NCBI RefSeq assembly: GCF_000259195.1
Contig: NZ_JH650757.1
Span: forward strand, 158,735-222,734
Direction of reading: 5' to 3'
From: Pseudomonas donghuensis
GTDB lineage: Bacteria > Pseudomonadota > Gammaproteobacteria > Pseudomonadales > Pseudomonadaceae
DNA: 64,000 bases
Positions 34,400-44,140 of this stretch are shown in pieces. A program made the position numbers and the translations under genes. Numbering within the stretch: the first letter of the stretch is position 1; each line of letters begins with the position of its first letter. The notes under the pieces are model-generated. The model was given only the letters and a program-made list of their open reading frames with translations. It had not been told where the DNA came from and searched no databases.

Positions 34400-34966
34400 T
34401 CAGGGTTTGGCCGCAGCCTGCCACAGCACCTCGGCAACGCCCTGGCGCCGTGCAATCAACCGCGCCGCGACAAACAGCAAATCCGACAACCGATTGATGT
34501 ACGCCAGGCCGACCCCGGCCAATGGCTCGACACTGTTCAACTGCTGGCAACGCCGCTCGGCGCTGCGCGCCAGGCTGCGGCACACATGGGCCTGGGCAAT
34601 CAGCGCGGAACCACTGGGCAGGATGAAGTTCTCCAGTGGACCCAGCTCTTCGTTCCAACGGTCGATTGCCGCTTCCAGGCGTTCCACTTCAGCGTTGTTC
34701 AGCGCCTGATAAGCAGGCATCGCCAGTTCCCCGCCCAGATCGAACAGCCGGTGCTGACAAGGCGCCAACACTTCACTGAGCTCATCCAGCCCCTGCTCGG
34801 TCAACCCGGCCAGCAACACACCCAGCTGGCTGTTGAGGCTGTCCACCTCGCCAATGGCTTCGATCCGTGGGTGGTCCTTGGGCACGCGGCGGCCATCGCC
34901 CAGACCGGTTTCACCTTTGTCGCCGGTGCGGGTGTAGATCTTCGACAATCGAAAACCCATGCTCAT
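34400..34966 (-). CDS. Cob(I)yrinic acid a,c-diamide adenosyltransferase, PduO type
   Basis: A 188-residue PduO-type ATP:cob(I)alamin adenosyltransferase that attaches the adenosyl group to cobalt(I) corrinoids. The N-terminal ATP site is typical (SKIYTRTGDKGETGLGDGRR), followed by HPRIEAIGEVDSLNSQLG and the helical bundle with CRSLARSAERR and YINRLSDLLFVAARL. The ATG lies in ATGA, overlapping the stop of the upstream sensor kinase by 4 bases. The coupling to a kinase is unusual in content but the overlap is clear. Confidence 0.93.
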   Translation of the reverse strand: MSMGFRLSKIYTRTGDKGETGLGDGRRVPKDHPRIEAIGEVDSLNSQLGVLLAGLTEQGLDELSEVLAPCQHRLFDLGGELAMPAYQALNNAEVERLEAAIDRWNEELGPLENFILPSGSALIAQAHVCRSLARSAERRCQQLNSVEPLAGVGLAYINRLSDLLFVAARLIARRQGVAEVLWQAAAKP

Positions 34967-36975
34967 GACTCCGTTTTGGTGGGGGCAAGCGGCAGGCGCA
35001 AGGTGAAGCAGGTACCCTGGCCGGGTGCCGATTGCACCTCCATCTGCCCCTTGTGGTTGTTGGTGATGATGAAGTACGACACCGACAGGCCCAGGCCTGT
35101 GCCCTGGCCGATTTCCTTGGTAGTGAAGAACGGCTCGAAGGTACGTTTGCGCACCGTTTCGGGCATGCCGATGCCGTTGTCCTCGACCTGGATTTCTGCC
35201 CACGGCGGATTGAGCCGGGTGCGCAGGGTGATACGCCCGGGTTCGCTGTCGTCCGGGCGCAGGTGAATGGCCTGGGCGGCGTTTTTCAGCAGGTTGAGCA
35301 GCACCTGTTCCAGTTCGTTGGCGGTGCACGGCACCGGGCCCAGGTTGGGGTCGAACTGGCGGACGATGGCCTGGCCCTTGAAGTCGAAACCGATGGTCAG
35401 GTCGAAGTCGTTGCCGGCGATTTCCACCGCCTGGTCGATCAGCGCCGGCAGGTCGCAAGGCGCCAACTGGCGGTTGCTGCGGCGGCTGAAGCTGAGCATG
35501 TGGGTAACGATCTTCGCGGCGCGGGCACCGGCCTGCTGGATGCCGTCGAGCAACTGCGGCACTTCGCGGTTTTCCAGGTAGCGGTTGACGGAGGGCAGGT
35601 CAATGCCGATTTCGTCGGCTTGTTCGATGTTCTTGGCCAGGTCCGGCGACAGCCGCCGGCGGATGTTCTGCACGTTATGCAGGATGGCGCCGAGGGGATT
35701 GTTGATTTCGTGAGCCATGCCGGCTGCCAGGCCACCGACTGAAAGCATTTTTTCCGACTGAACCATCATTTCTTCCAGCGACAGCCGCTGGGTGATGTCG
35801 TCGATGCGGATCACCACGCCACGGCCACCGCCGCCCATCAGCGGGTAGAAGGTCAGGGCGTAATGGCGGGCGTCGTCGTCCTTGGTCCAGGTCACCCGTT
35901 CGATCTTCGCCACCTGGTGCTTCTCGACGCTCTCCTTGAGCTGCGGGAGGAACGGCTTGAGCGGTTCGAAGGCGAGGAATATCGGCTGGTTCAGCGCTTC
36001 ATCCAGCGGCGTACCGGAGAGCGCGCTGGCTTCCTGGTTCCATTGGGTGACGTAGAGCTGTTCGTCGAGGGCGATCAACGCCGAGGGCATGGAGTCGATG
36101 ATGCTGTTGAGGTAATTCTGAAAGCCGGTGAGTTTTTTCTCGATCTTGCTGCGTACCTGGACTTCCAGCTCCAGCTTGCGGTTGGTGTGGCGGGTTTCTT
36201 CGGCCAGGCCCTGGGCTTGGTCGTAGGCTTCCTGGAACTCGTCGCGGGTGCGTTTGAGCTGCTGCTCGCGGGCTTCGATACGCGAAAGCATGGTGTTGAA
36301 GGCGTCGGCCAGGCTGCCAATTTCATCGTCGTTGCCGCGTTTGGCACGCAGGGCGTAGTTTTCTTCGCGGGTGACCTGGCGCGAAAGTTCTTCAAGCTGG
36401 TAGATCGGTTGGGTGATCAGGCGTTTGATCTGCCGGGCGATGATCATCCACAGCAGGATACTGAACACCAGGATGCCCAGGCTGGCGGTCAGGGTGCCGG
36501 TGTAGAAGGCCATCGGCAACTCGCTGCTGGCCACCAGCAACAGGTGCCCGGGCGGGCCGCCAGCGCGTGGCAGGTTCACCAGCTGGGTGCTGCGAAACTC
36601 GGTCAGGCGCCAGTTTTCGATAGCGCGGTAGCGTTTGGGCAGTGGCAGCTGCTCGCCATGCTGCAACTGCGCCAGCAACTTGCCGTCGCTGCCGTACAGG
36701 GCGGCGGCCCGCAGCGGGGTGTAGCTGTCGAGTTCCTTGAGCAGGGTCTTGGCGGCCTCCGGCGAATCGCTGGCCTGCTGCGCCAGTTGCGGGTTGGACA
36801 CCAGCCGGCCAATGGTCTGCAGGGCTTGCGGGGCCATGCTCTCCTGGGAGATCCAGTAGGCGGCGCTGATAAAGGTCAGGTTGGCCACCAGCAGGATGGT
36901 GATCAACAGCACCAGCAGGGCGGCCAGCAACTTCTGGCCGACCGGCAGGTTCTCCAGGCGTTCGCGCAAGGTCAT
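34963..36975 (-). CDS. Orphan membrane sensor histidine kinase (HAMP-PAS-HisKA-HATPase)
   Basis: A 670-residue inner-membrane histidine kinase. Membrane helices are at about residues 15-40 and 160-182 and enclose a periplasmic sensor domain of about 120 residues. Then come a HAMP domain (about 183-235), a coiled coil (235-285), a PAS domain (about 290-395) and the HisKA box with phospho-acceptor His422 (MAHEINNPLGA). The HATPase domain shows the N box LLNLLKNAAQAI, then DNGIGMP and GTGLGLS. No receiver domain or response-regulator gene is next to it. The signal and partner are unknown. Confidence 0.93.
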   Translation of the reverse strand: MTLRERLENLPVGQKLLAALLVLLITILLVANLTFISAAYWISQESMAPQALQTIGRLVSNPQLAQQASDSPEAAKTLLKELDSYTPLRAAALYGSDGKLLAQLQHGEQLPLPKRYRAIENWRLTEFRSTQLVNLPRAGGPPGHLLLVASSELPMAFYTGTLTASLGILVFSILLWMIIARQIKRLITQPIYQLEELSRQVTREENYALRAKRGNDDEIGSLADAFNTMLSRIEAREQQLKRTRDEFQEAYDQAQGLAEETRHTNRKLELEVQVRSKIEKKLTGFQNYLNSIIDSMPSALIALDEQLYVTQWNQEASALSGTPLDEALNQPIFLAFEPLKPFLPQLKESVEKHQVAKIERVTWTKDDDARHYALTFYPLMGGGGRGVVIRIDDITQRLSLEEMMVQSEKMLSVGGLAAGMAHEINNPLGAILHNVQNIRRRLSPDLAKNIEQADEIGIDLPSVNRYLENREVPQLLDGIQQAGARAAKIVTHMLSFSRRSNRQLAPCDLPALIDQAVEIAGNDFDLTIGFDFKGQAIVRQFDPNLGPVPCTANELEQVLLNLLKNAAQAIHLRPDDSEPGRITLRTRLNPPWAEIQVEDNGIGMPETVRKRTFEPFFTTKEIGQGTGLGLSVSYFIITNNHKGQMEVQSAPGQGTCFTLRLPLAPTKTES

Positions 36976-37026
36976 GTGAAAGGCGTAATCCCGGTTTGTA
37001 AGTGAAAGGGCAGGGTAGCGCCGTGC

Positions 37027-38037
<1,011 letters not shown>

Positions 38038-38057
38038 TTATTTTTTGGAGAAAAGGT

Positions 38058-38543
38058 ATGCCGTCGTTCGACGTGGTATCGGAACTGGACAAGCACGAAG
38101 TCACCAACGCCGTGGAAAACGCGGTCAAAGAGCTGGATCGTCGCTATGACCTCAAGGGCAAGGGCAGCTTCGAGTTCAAGGAAAAGGAACTGACCGTCAA
38201 CCTCACCGCCGAAGCTGAATTCCAGCTCGAGGCGATGATCGACATCCTCAAGCTGGCCCTGGTCAAGCGCAAGATCGACGTGCAGTGCCTGGAAGTGAAG
38301 GACGCCTTCGCCTCGGGCAAGGTCATGAAGCAGGAAGCAGTGCTCAAAGAGGGCATCGATAAAGAGCTGGCGAAGAAAATCGTTGCTCACATCAAGGATG
38401 CCAAGCTCAAGGTCCAGGCCGCGATCCAGGGCGAGCAGGTACGCGTCACCGGCAAGAAGCGCGACGATCTGCAAGAGGCGATCGCCGCCCTGCGCGCCAA
38501 AGAGTTCGGCATGCCCCTGCAGTTCAACAATTTCCGCGACTGA
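38058..38543 (+). CDS. yajQ: YajQ family nucleotide-binding protein
   Basis: A 161-residue YajQ-family (UPF0234) protein. In Xanthomonas a YajQ protein binds cyclic di-GMP and works with a transcription factor; P. fluorescens YajQ is linked to phage phi6 transcription. The N-terminal [20 protein letters not shown] and [17 protein letters not shown] and the C-terminal [13 protein letters not shown] are family signatures. GGAGAAAAG precedes the ATG. The window also ends in a GGDEF/EAL gene, but no direct link is shown. Confidence 0.95.
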   Translation: MPSFDVVSELDKHEVTNAVENAVKELDRRYDLKGKGSFEFKEKELTVNLTAEAEFQLEAMIDILKLALVKRKIDVQCLEVKDAFASGKVMKQEAVLKEGIDKELAKKIVAHIKDAKLKVQAAIQGEQVRVTGKKRDDLQEAIAALRAKEFGMPLQFNNFRD

Positions 38544-38659
38544 AGTCACGGAGCCCGGAACCTTGGCGCCTTTTTGGCGTCCGAGGGCCGAGGCGCCGCT
38601 GAATCGTTTGCGGCAGGTCTTTTTCAGCTTTTTGCCGCTCGGCATCAGGAGAGTACACG

Positions 38660-39502
38660 ATGGATTTAAACGCTGAGGTCGACCAGCTGGTCAAGGCTTC
38701 GCAAACCTGGCTACCGATGATCATGGAATACGGCAGCCGCCTGTTGCTGGCGCTGCTGACCCTGGCCATCGGCTGGTGGGTAATCAACAAGGTCACCTAC
38801 CGCCTGGGCAAATTGCTGGCCCTGCGCAATGCCGACCTGGCCTTGCAGGGTTTTATCAGCAGCCTGGCCAACATCATTCTGAAGATCCTGCTGATTGTCA
38901 GCGTGGCCTCGATGATCGGCATCGAGACCACCTCGTTCGTCGCGGCCATCGGTGCCGCGGGCCTGGCTATCGGCCTGGCCCTGCAGGGCAGCCTGGCCAA
39001 CTTCGCTGGCGGCGTGCTGATCCTGCTGTTCCGCCCGTTCCGCATTGGCGACTGGATCGAAGCCCAGGGTGTGGCGGGTACCGTCGACAGCATCCAGATC
39101 TTCCATACCGTGCTGCGTACCGGCGACAACAAGACCGTGATCTTGCCCAACGGCAGCCTGTCCAACGGCATCATCACCAACACCAACCGCCAGCCGACGC
39201 GCAAGGTGGTGTTCGATGTTGGCGTCGACTACGACGCCGACCTGCAAAAGGCCCGCAACGTGTTGCTGGAACTGGCCCAGGACCCGCGGGTACACCAGGA
39301 CCCGGCACCCCAGGCCGTGGTTTCGACCCTGGGCGACAGCTCGATCACCGTCTCGCTGCGTATCTGGGTCAACACTGCCGACTACTGGGACGTGCTGTTC
39401 ATGCTCAACGAGCATGCCCGTGACCGCCTCAAGGCCGAAGGCATCGACATTCCCTTTCCGCAGCGGGTGATCCGCGTGGTGCAGGAAGCGGCGGTGCAGT
39501 AA
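38660..39502 (+). CDS. Small-conductance mechanosensitive channel, MscS family
   Basis: A 280-residue MscS-type channel that opens under membrane tension to release solutes in hypo-osmotic shock. Three membrane helices (about residues 22-44, 60-85 and 90-112) are followed by the pore helix with the glycine/alanine-rich GAAGLAIGLALQGSLANFAG and the beta domain (FRPFRIGDWIEAQGVAGTVD, then VILPNGSLSNGIITN). The length is close to that of E. coli MscS (286). Confidence 0.95.
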   Translation: MDLNAEVDQLVKASQTWLPMIMEYGSRLLLALLTLAIGWWVINKVTYRLGKLLALRNADLALQGFISSLANIILKILLIVSVASMIGIETTSFVAAIGAAGLAIGLALQGSLANFAGGVLILLFRPFRIGDWIEAQGVAGTVDSIQIFHTVLRTGDNKTVILPNGSLSNGIITNTNRQPTRKVVFDVGVDYDADLQKARNVLLELAQDPRVHQDPAPQAVVSTLGDSSITVSLRIWVNTADYWDVLFMLNEHARDRLKAEGIDIPFPQRVIRVVQEAAVQ

Positions 39503-39507
39503 ACCTT

Positions 39508-39557
39508 TCGCGGGGCAAGCCCGCTCCTACCAGGTGGGAGCGGGCTTGCCCCGCGAT
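39508..39557. repeat. REP palindrome
   Basis: TCGCGGGGCAAGCCCGCTCC and its reverse complement around a short loop, directly after the mscS-family gene. Confidence 0.9.
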
Positions 39558-39656
39558 GCTTTCAGCAGCCATTACACTTGTTCACGTCTTCGCGCTATCT
39601 GCGCCCGGTGCATTCTGGCATATAGGCTGGCTTACTTTTGTTTGCCCGGTCTTATC

Positions 39657-40919
39657 ATGCTTACCCCCCTGATCAACATCACGCCTTTGCGGGCGTTTTG
39701 TTTCGCCATGACCCTGGCGCTGTTCGAGCTGCTCACCTACCTCGCCAGTGACGTGGTGATGCCGGCCATGCCGGTGGTGGTCGGTGACCTGAACGCCAGC
39801 CCCGAATTCATTCCCCACGCCTTGAACCTGTACCTGCTCGGTGGCGTGCTGTTGCAATGGCTGATCGGCCCGCTGGCCGACCGCTATGGCCGTCGGCCGA
39901 TGCTGCTGGGCGGCTGCGCGTTCTTCTGCCTGGCCTGCATCGCCACCTTCTGGGTGCAGAGCATCGAGTTGTTCAACCTGCTGCGGCTGCTTCAGGGGAT
40001 CGGCCTGGGCTTTGTGGTAACGGTCAGCTACCCGGCGCTCAACGAGGCGTTCAGCGAGGCCGATGCGGTGCGAATGATGGCTTTGCTGGCCAACATCGCC
40101 TTGCTGTCGCCACTGCTCGGCCCGCTGGTCGGTACCCTGCTGCTGGAGTGGGTGTCCTGGCGCTGGCTGTTCGTGCTGTTTGGCACGGCGGCGGTGTTGG
40201 CCTGGTTCGCCCTGTACCGGTTCATGCCGGAAACCCTCGGCGTCGAGCGCCGCGACGGCTCGCGCCTGGCGTTCCAGCCGATCCACCTGCTGCCGTTGCT
40301 GGCGGGGTATGGGCAACTGTTGGCCAACCGCCGCTTTGTTGCCGGCAGTGCTGCGCTGGGTCTGGTCGGCCTGCCGCTGATCGGTTGGATCGGGCTGTCG
40401 CCGGTGCTTTTGATCCATGACGAGGGCCTGAGCACTTTCGATTACGCCCTGTGGCAGTTGCCGGTGTTTGGCGGCCTGATCCTCGGCAACCTGATCATCA
40501 ACCGGATTGCCGACCGTTATGCGCTCACCGCCTTGGTACGCCTGGCGTTGTGGCCATTCCTGATCGGTTTGCTGGGCATGATGCTCGGCACCTGGTTGCT
40601 CCCTTCGGTACTGAGCCTGGTGGCCGGCATGTCGGTGTATGCGCTGGGCCTGGGTATCGCCAACGCCGTGCTATACCGCATGACGCTGTTCTCCAGCGAA
40701 CAGAGCAAGGGCCTGGTGTCGGCGATGCTGGGGATGATCACCATTGCCCTGCTGGGTTTTGGTGGGGCGTTGCTGGCGATGCTCGGCGCTGGCGCCAGCC
40801 TGTTGCACTTCGCCTTCGCGGCAGGCGCGGCGGGGATTCTGGCGCTGTGGCCGCTGTGGGTCGTTCTGAGCGCTTGCAGTCGCTTGCCAGAGGCTATCCC
40901 GGAGTCAATCCGGCAATAG
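39657..40919 (+). CDS. MFS multidrug transporter, MdfA-like (DHA1 family)
   Basis: A 420-residue twelve-helix major facilitator. Motif A is GPLADRYGRRPMLLGG after helix 2. The helix-1 acidic residue (ALFELLTYLASDVVMPAMP) and helix-5 motif C-like segment (LLSPLLGPLVG) place it with drug:proton antiporters of the MdfA type. The ATG at 39657 is chosen because the first membrane helix follows immediately. The gene converges on ampG with only 12 bases between the stops, so transcripts probably overlap. Confidence 0.9.
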   Translation: MLTPLINITPLRAFCFAMTLALFELLTYLASDVVMPAMPVVVGDLNASPEFIPHALNLYLLGGVLLQWLIGPLADRYGRRPMLLGGCAFFCLACIATFWVQSIELFNLLRLLQGIGLGFVVTVSYPALNEAFSEADAVRMMALLANIALLSPLLGPLVGTLLLEWVSWRWLFVLFGTAAVLAWFALYRFMPETLGVERRDGSRLAFQPIHLLPLLAGYGQLLANRRFVAGSAALGLVGLPLIGWIGLSPVLLIHDEGLSTFDYALWQLPVFGGLILGNLIINRIADRYALTALVRLALWPFLIGLLGMMLGTWLLPSVLSLVAGMSVYALGLGIANAVLYRMTLFSSEQSKGLVSAMLGMITIALLGFGGALLAMLGAGASLLHFAFAAGAAGILALWPLWVVLSACSRLPEAIPESIRQ

Positions 40920-40931
40920 CCTCAGCGCGGT

Positions 40932-42473
40932 TCAGGGGCGCTCTGCAGCGGCGTTTTCGACGGGCTCCTGCTTGCCCCGCTCCTGGTGCCACTGCAGGGC
41001 AATCAGAATCAGGGTCGGCACGCCGAGCAGGGCGGTGATCAGGAAGAAGTCGTGATAACCGAACTTCTCGACCATCACCCCCGAGTAGCCGCCGATCAGC
41101 CGCGGCAACAGCAGCATGATCGAACTGAGCAGGGCGTACTGAGTGGCCGAGAACTTCAGGTTGGTCAGGCTCGACAGGTAGGCGACGAACGCCGAAGTGG
41201 CCAGGCCTGAGCTGAAGTTGTCCAGCGAGATGGTCACGATCAGCATCTGCAGGTTGGCGCCCATGTCGGCGAGCATCAGGAACAGGATGTTGGTCGCCGC
41301 CGAAGCCACGCCGCCGATGAACAGGATCGGCAGAATGCCGAAGCGCACGATCAGCAGGCCACCAAAACCGGCACCCACCAGGGTCATGATCAGGCCGAAG
41401 ATCTTGCTGACACTGGCGATCTGGTCCTTGGTAAAGCCCTGGTCGATATAGAACACGTTAGCCATCACGCCCATCACCGTGTCGGACATCCGGTAGGTGG
41501 CGATCAGCCCGAGCAGCAGCAGGGCCTGCCAGCGATAGCGGGTGATGAAATCGTTGACCGGCGTGAGGACCGGCGCCAGCCCGCGCCGGCCCATGGACGA
41601 CAGGCACAGGGCGGTGAGGGTGATGTAGAGGATCGCGCGCAGGAAGGCGCGGTCTTCGAGCAGCAGGTCGAGCAGGCTCACGCCTTCGAACAGCACGCTG
41701 GCGAAATCGGTGTTGTACAGCTGGGTGAAGGTCGCCGGTACCGATACCAGCAGGATGATCAGCACGAACACCGACGCCAGCTGGTGGGCCAGGCCATAGC
41801 GCGCCGCCGACAGCTGGGTGCGCAGCGGCACGGGTGGTTCGCGCATCAACAGGGTGGTGATGACCGCTGGCAGCATCATCACGCCGAACAGCACGTAGGT
41901 GCCGGTCCAGGCTTTGTGCAGGTAGCTGAAGCCGGTGGAGCCGAAGCCTTCGGCGAAGAACAGCGCACCGGCGGTGGCCAGCAGCGCAGCAACCCGGTAG
42001 CCGGCCATGTAACTGGCGGCAAGGGCGGCCTGGCGCTGGTCGTCGGCGATTTCCAGGCGGTAGGCATCGACGGCGATGTCCTGGGTAGCCGAAGCAAAGG
42101 CCACCAGCACCGCCAGGGCGATCAGCCACGACAGATGTTTTTGCGGGTCGCAAAAGCCCATGCCGACCAGGCCGATGACCACCAGGACTTGCGACAGCAC
42201 CAGCCAGGAACGGCGGCGTCCGAGTTTGCCAAGCAGCGGCAGGCGCCATTGGTCGAGCAGCGGCGACCACACCCACTTGAAGGCATACGCCAGGCCGATC
42301 AGGCTGGCATAACCGATGGTTTCACGGGCCACGCCGGCTTCGCGCAGCCAGACCGACAGGGTCGAAAACACCAGCATGTAAGGCAAGCCGGCGGCAAAGC
42401 CGAGCAACAACAGCACCAGTGTCGACGGGCTGGCATAGGCAGCGAGCGCAGCGCGCCAGGTTTTACGGGGCAT
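40932..42473 (-). CDS. ampG: Muropeptide permease AmpG
   Basis: AmpG imports GlcNAc-anhydroMurNAc peptides from the periplasm for cell-wall recycling and so feeds the AmpR/AmpC induction pathway. The 513-residue MFS protein has about 14 helices. Family signatures are the N-terminal LLLGFAAGLPYMLVFSTLS, the motif AFKWVWSPLLDQWRLP, and ASATQDIAVDAYRLE. It is alone on its strand between the converging MFS gene and the alkyltransferase-like gene. Confidence 0.95.
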   Translation of the reverse strand: MPRKTWRAALAAYASPSTLVLLLLGFAAGLPYMLVFSTLSVWLREAGVARETIGYASLIGLAYAFKWVWSPLLDQWRLPLLGKLGRRRSWLVLSQVLVVIGLVGMGFCDPQKHLSWLIALAVLVAFASATQDIAVDAYRLEIADDQRQAALAASYMAGYRVAALLATAGALFFAEGFGSTGFSYLHKAWTGTYVLFGVMMLPAVITTLLMREPPVPLRTQLSAARYGLAHQLASVFVLIILLVSVPATFTQLYNTDFASVLFEGVSLLDLLLEDRAFLRAILYITLTALCLSSMGRRGLAPVLTPVNDFITRYRWQALLLLGLIATYRMSDTVMGVMANVFYIDQGFTKDQIASVSKIFGLIMTLVGAGFGGLLIVRFGILPILFIGGVASAATNILFLMLADMGANLQMLIVTISLDNFSSGLATSAFVAYLSSLTNLKFSATQYALLSSIMLLLPRLIGGYSGVMVEKFGYHDFFLITALLGVPTLILIALQWHQERGKQEPVENAAAERP

Positions 42474-42516
42474 GGGCCAACATCTGCCTCAAGTTTGCGA
42501 AAACAAAGCGCGCACT

Positions 42517-42870
42517 CTAACCGCTGTGCTCCATCGGGCGCCAGCCATGGCGCAGCATATCCACACGATTATTGTGCAAGGTGATGCCTTCTGCGCGCAG
42601 TCGCGCACGCTGTTCGTCGCCCGAAGGGGTGCCCAGCGCCAGGCTCAAGCGCCCGCCGGCGCCCAGTACCCTGTGCCAGGGGAGCTGGGTGTCGCTGGGC
42701 AACTGGCTGAGGGTACGCCCGACCCAGCGCGCTGCGCGACCAAGACCGGCCAGTTGCGCGAGCTCGCCGTAGCTGATCACCTTGCCCTCGGGCACCTGGC
42801 CAAGCACCAGATAGAGTGCCATTCGTCGGGCTTCGGCGCTTTCGGTCGGATCGCCAGGCATCCCGTTCAT
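42517..42870 (-). CDS. Alkyltransferase-like protein (ATL, MGMT family)
   Basis: A 117-residue homologue of the DNA-binding domain of O6-alkylguanine-DNA alkyltransferase in which the active-site cysteine is replaced by tryptophan: the motif is PWHRV instead of PCHRV. ATL proteins bind O6-alkylguanine without repairing it and hand the lesion to nucleotide-excision repair. The helix-turn-helix segment is GKVISYGELAQLAGLGRAAR. The start may be the ATG at 42870 or the one at 42861; neither has a strong ribosome site. Confidence 0.92.
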   Translation of the reverse strand: MNGMPGDPTESAEARRMALYLVLGQVPEGKVISYGELAQLAGLGRAARWVGRTLSQLPSDTQLPWHRVLGAGGRLSLALGTPSGDEQRARLRAEGITLHNNRVDMLRHGWRPMEHSG

Positions 42871-43022
42871 CGCGGGATGCGCCCATGCCGTGCGAGGAGC
42901 ACCGGGCCGTGCGGGCAAATAAGAATTGAACTCATCGACATGGGGCAGGTCAGTCCTTGCTCTGATGGCGGGTATCTGGATAATGCCCGACTTTTTTCGC
43001 GAACCCGAGTCCGTTGCTGCTT

Positions 43023-44030
43023 ATGTTTTCTAGAGCCCTGTTGTGCGTTGCCCTCGCCGCTGCCTGTTCCCCCGCCCTTGCAGACACCGTGTGGATGAAA
43101 AACGGTGACAGGCTCAGTGGCAAGATCAAGGTCTTCGATGGCGGCAAACTGTTGCTCGAAACACCGTACGGCGGCTCCATCGCCCTGGACTGGAAACAGG
43201 TCAAGACCCTGGAAAGCGACCAGGAGCTGCTGGTCAAGCAGGATGCCTACAGCGGTGAGAAGGCCAAGTCGCTGCACGCGGCGGACGCAGGCCAGGTGAC
43301 GTTGGCCAATGGCGAGACGCCCAAGACCGTCGAGCTTGCCAGCATCCAGCAGATCATGAAGCCAAAGCCGGTGGTCGAGGACCTGTCGTGGAAGGGTAAC
43401 GTCGACCTGGCCATGGACTACAAGCGCGCCGAAACCGACAGCGACGACTATGACATCGACTTCAAGACCACCGCACGCCACGGCCGCTGGCGGCACCAGG
43501 CCGAAGGCGAATACAACCGCGAGAGCAAGAACGACGTCACCACCACCAACAACTGGAGCGGCGAATACGCGCTGGACCGCTTCATCACCGAGAAGTGGTT
43601 CTGGCAGGGTCGTCTGGAATACAAGCGCGATCATATCGAAGACCTCGCTCGCCAGCGCACCGTGGGTACCGGCCCGGGTTACCAGTTCTGGGACAATGAA
43701 CTGGGCGCGTTCTCCCTCGGTTCGCTGCTCAACCGTACCGACTATGAATACGCTGACGGCGGCAAGGACAACTTCTATTCCTTGGCCATGAAGTGGGACT
43801 ACAACCGCTACCTGATCGGCAAGCGCGTCGAGTTTTTCACCAACGGCGAAGTCGGCAAGCCTCTGGGCGGCGTCGCCGAGTACGCCCTGGATGCCGAAGT
43901 CGGTCTGCGCTACAAGGTCACCGAGTGGGCGTCGCTCAACCTCAAGGCCGAGAAGGACATCATCAGTGGTACCCGTGACAGCGACCTGGACAAGACCCGC
44001 TATACCGCAGGTTTCGGCGTCGCCTGGTAA
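43023..44030 (+). CDS. DUF481 outer-membrane beta-barrel protein
   Basis: A 335-residue DUF481 (YdiY-like) protein. A Sec signal peptide (about residues 1-21, ALLCVALAAACSPALA) is followed by a small SH3-like domain (DTVWMKNGDRLSGKIKVFDG). A long C-terminal region of alternating aromatic strands (KWFWQGRLEYKRDHIEDLAR and similar) ends in the terminal aromatic residue typical of outer-membrane barrels (FGVAW). The function is unknown. The ATG at 43023 is used; an upstream TTG is in frame but unlikely. Confidence 0.87.
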   Translation: MFSRALLCVALAAACSPALADTVWMKNGDRLSGKIKVFDGGKLLLETPYGGSIALDWKQVKTLESDQELLVKQDAYSGEKAKSLHAADAGQVTLANGETPKTVELASIQQIMKPKPVVEDLSWKGNVDLAMDYKRAETDSDDYDIDFKTTARHGRWRHQAEGEYNRESKNDVTTTNNWSGEYALDRFITEKWFWQGRLEYKRDHIEDLARQRTVGTGPGYQFWDNELGAFSLGSLLNRTDYEYADGGKDNFYSLAMKWDYNRYLIGKRVEFFTNGEVGKPLGGVAEYALDAEVGLRYKVTEWASLNLKAEKDIISGTRDSDLDKTRYTAGFGVAW

Positions 44031-44050
44031 GCACGCTGGCAACCCTGAGC

Positions 44051-44069
44051 GATAATGATTATTTTGTCG
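44051..44069 (+). promoter_or_regulatory. Fur-like box before the HugZ-family gene
   Basis: GATAATGATTATTTTGTCG: the first nine bases match the 19-base Fur consensus exactly and 12 of 19 match overall. It contains GATAAT and GATTAT hexamers in tandem, the arrangement Fur binds. It is 72 bases before a gene of a heme-utilisation family, which makes iron control plausible. Confidence 0.6.
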
Positions 44070-44140
44070 GTTAACTAGCCTGGCCGTGTGCTCGTGCGCA
44101 CGGCCAGCATTACGAGGTTTATCCAGCGGGGAGTCATACA

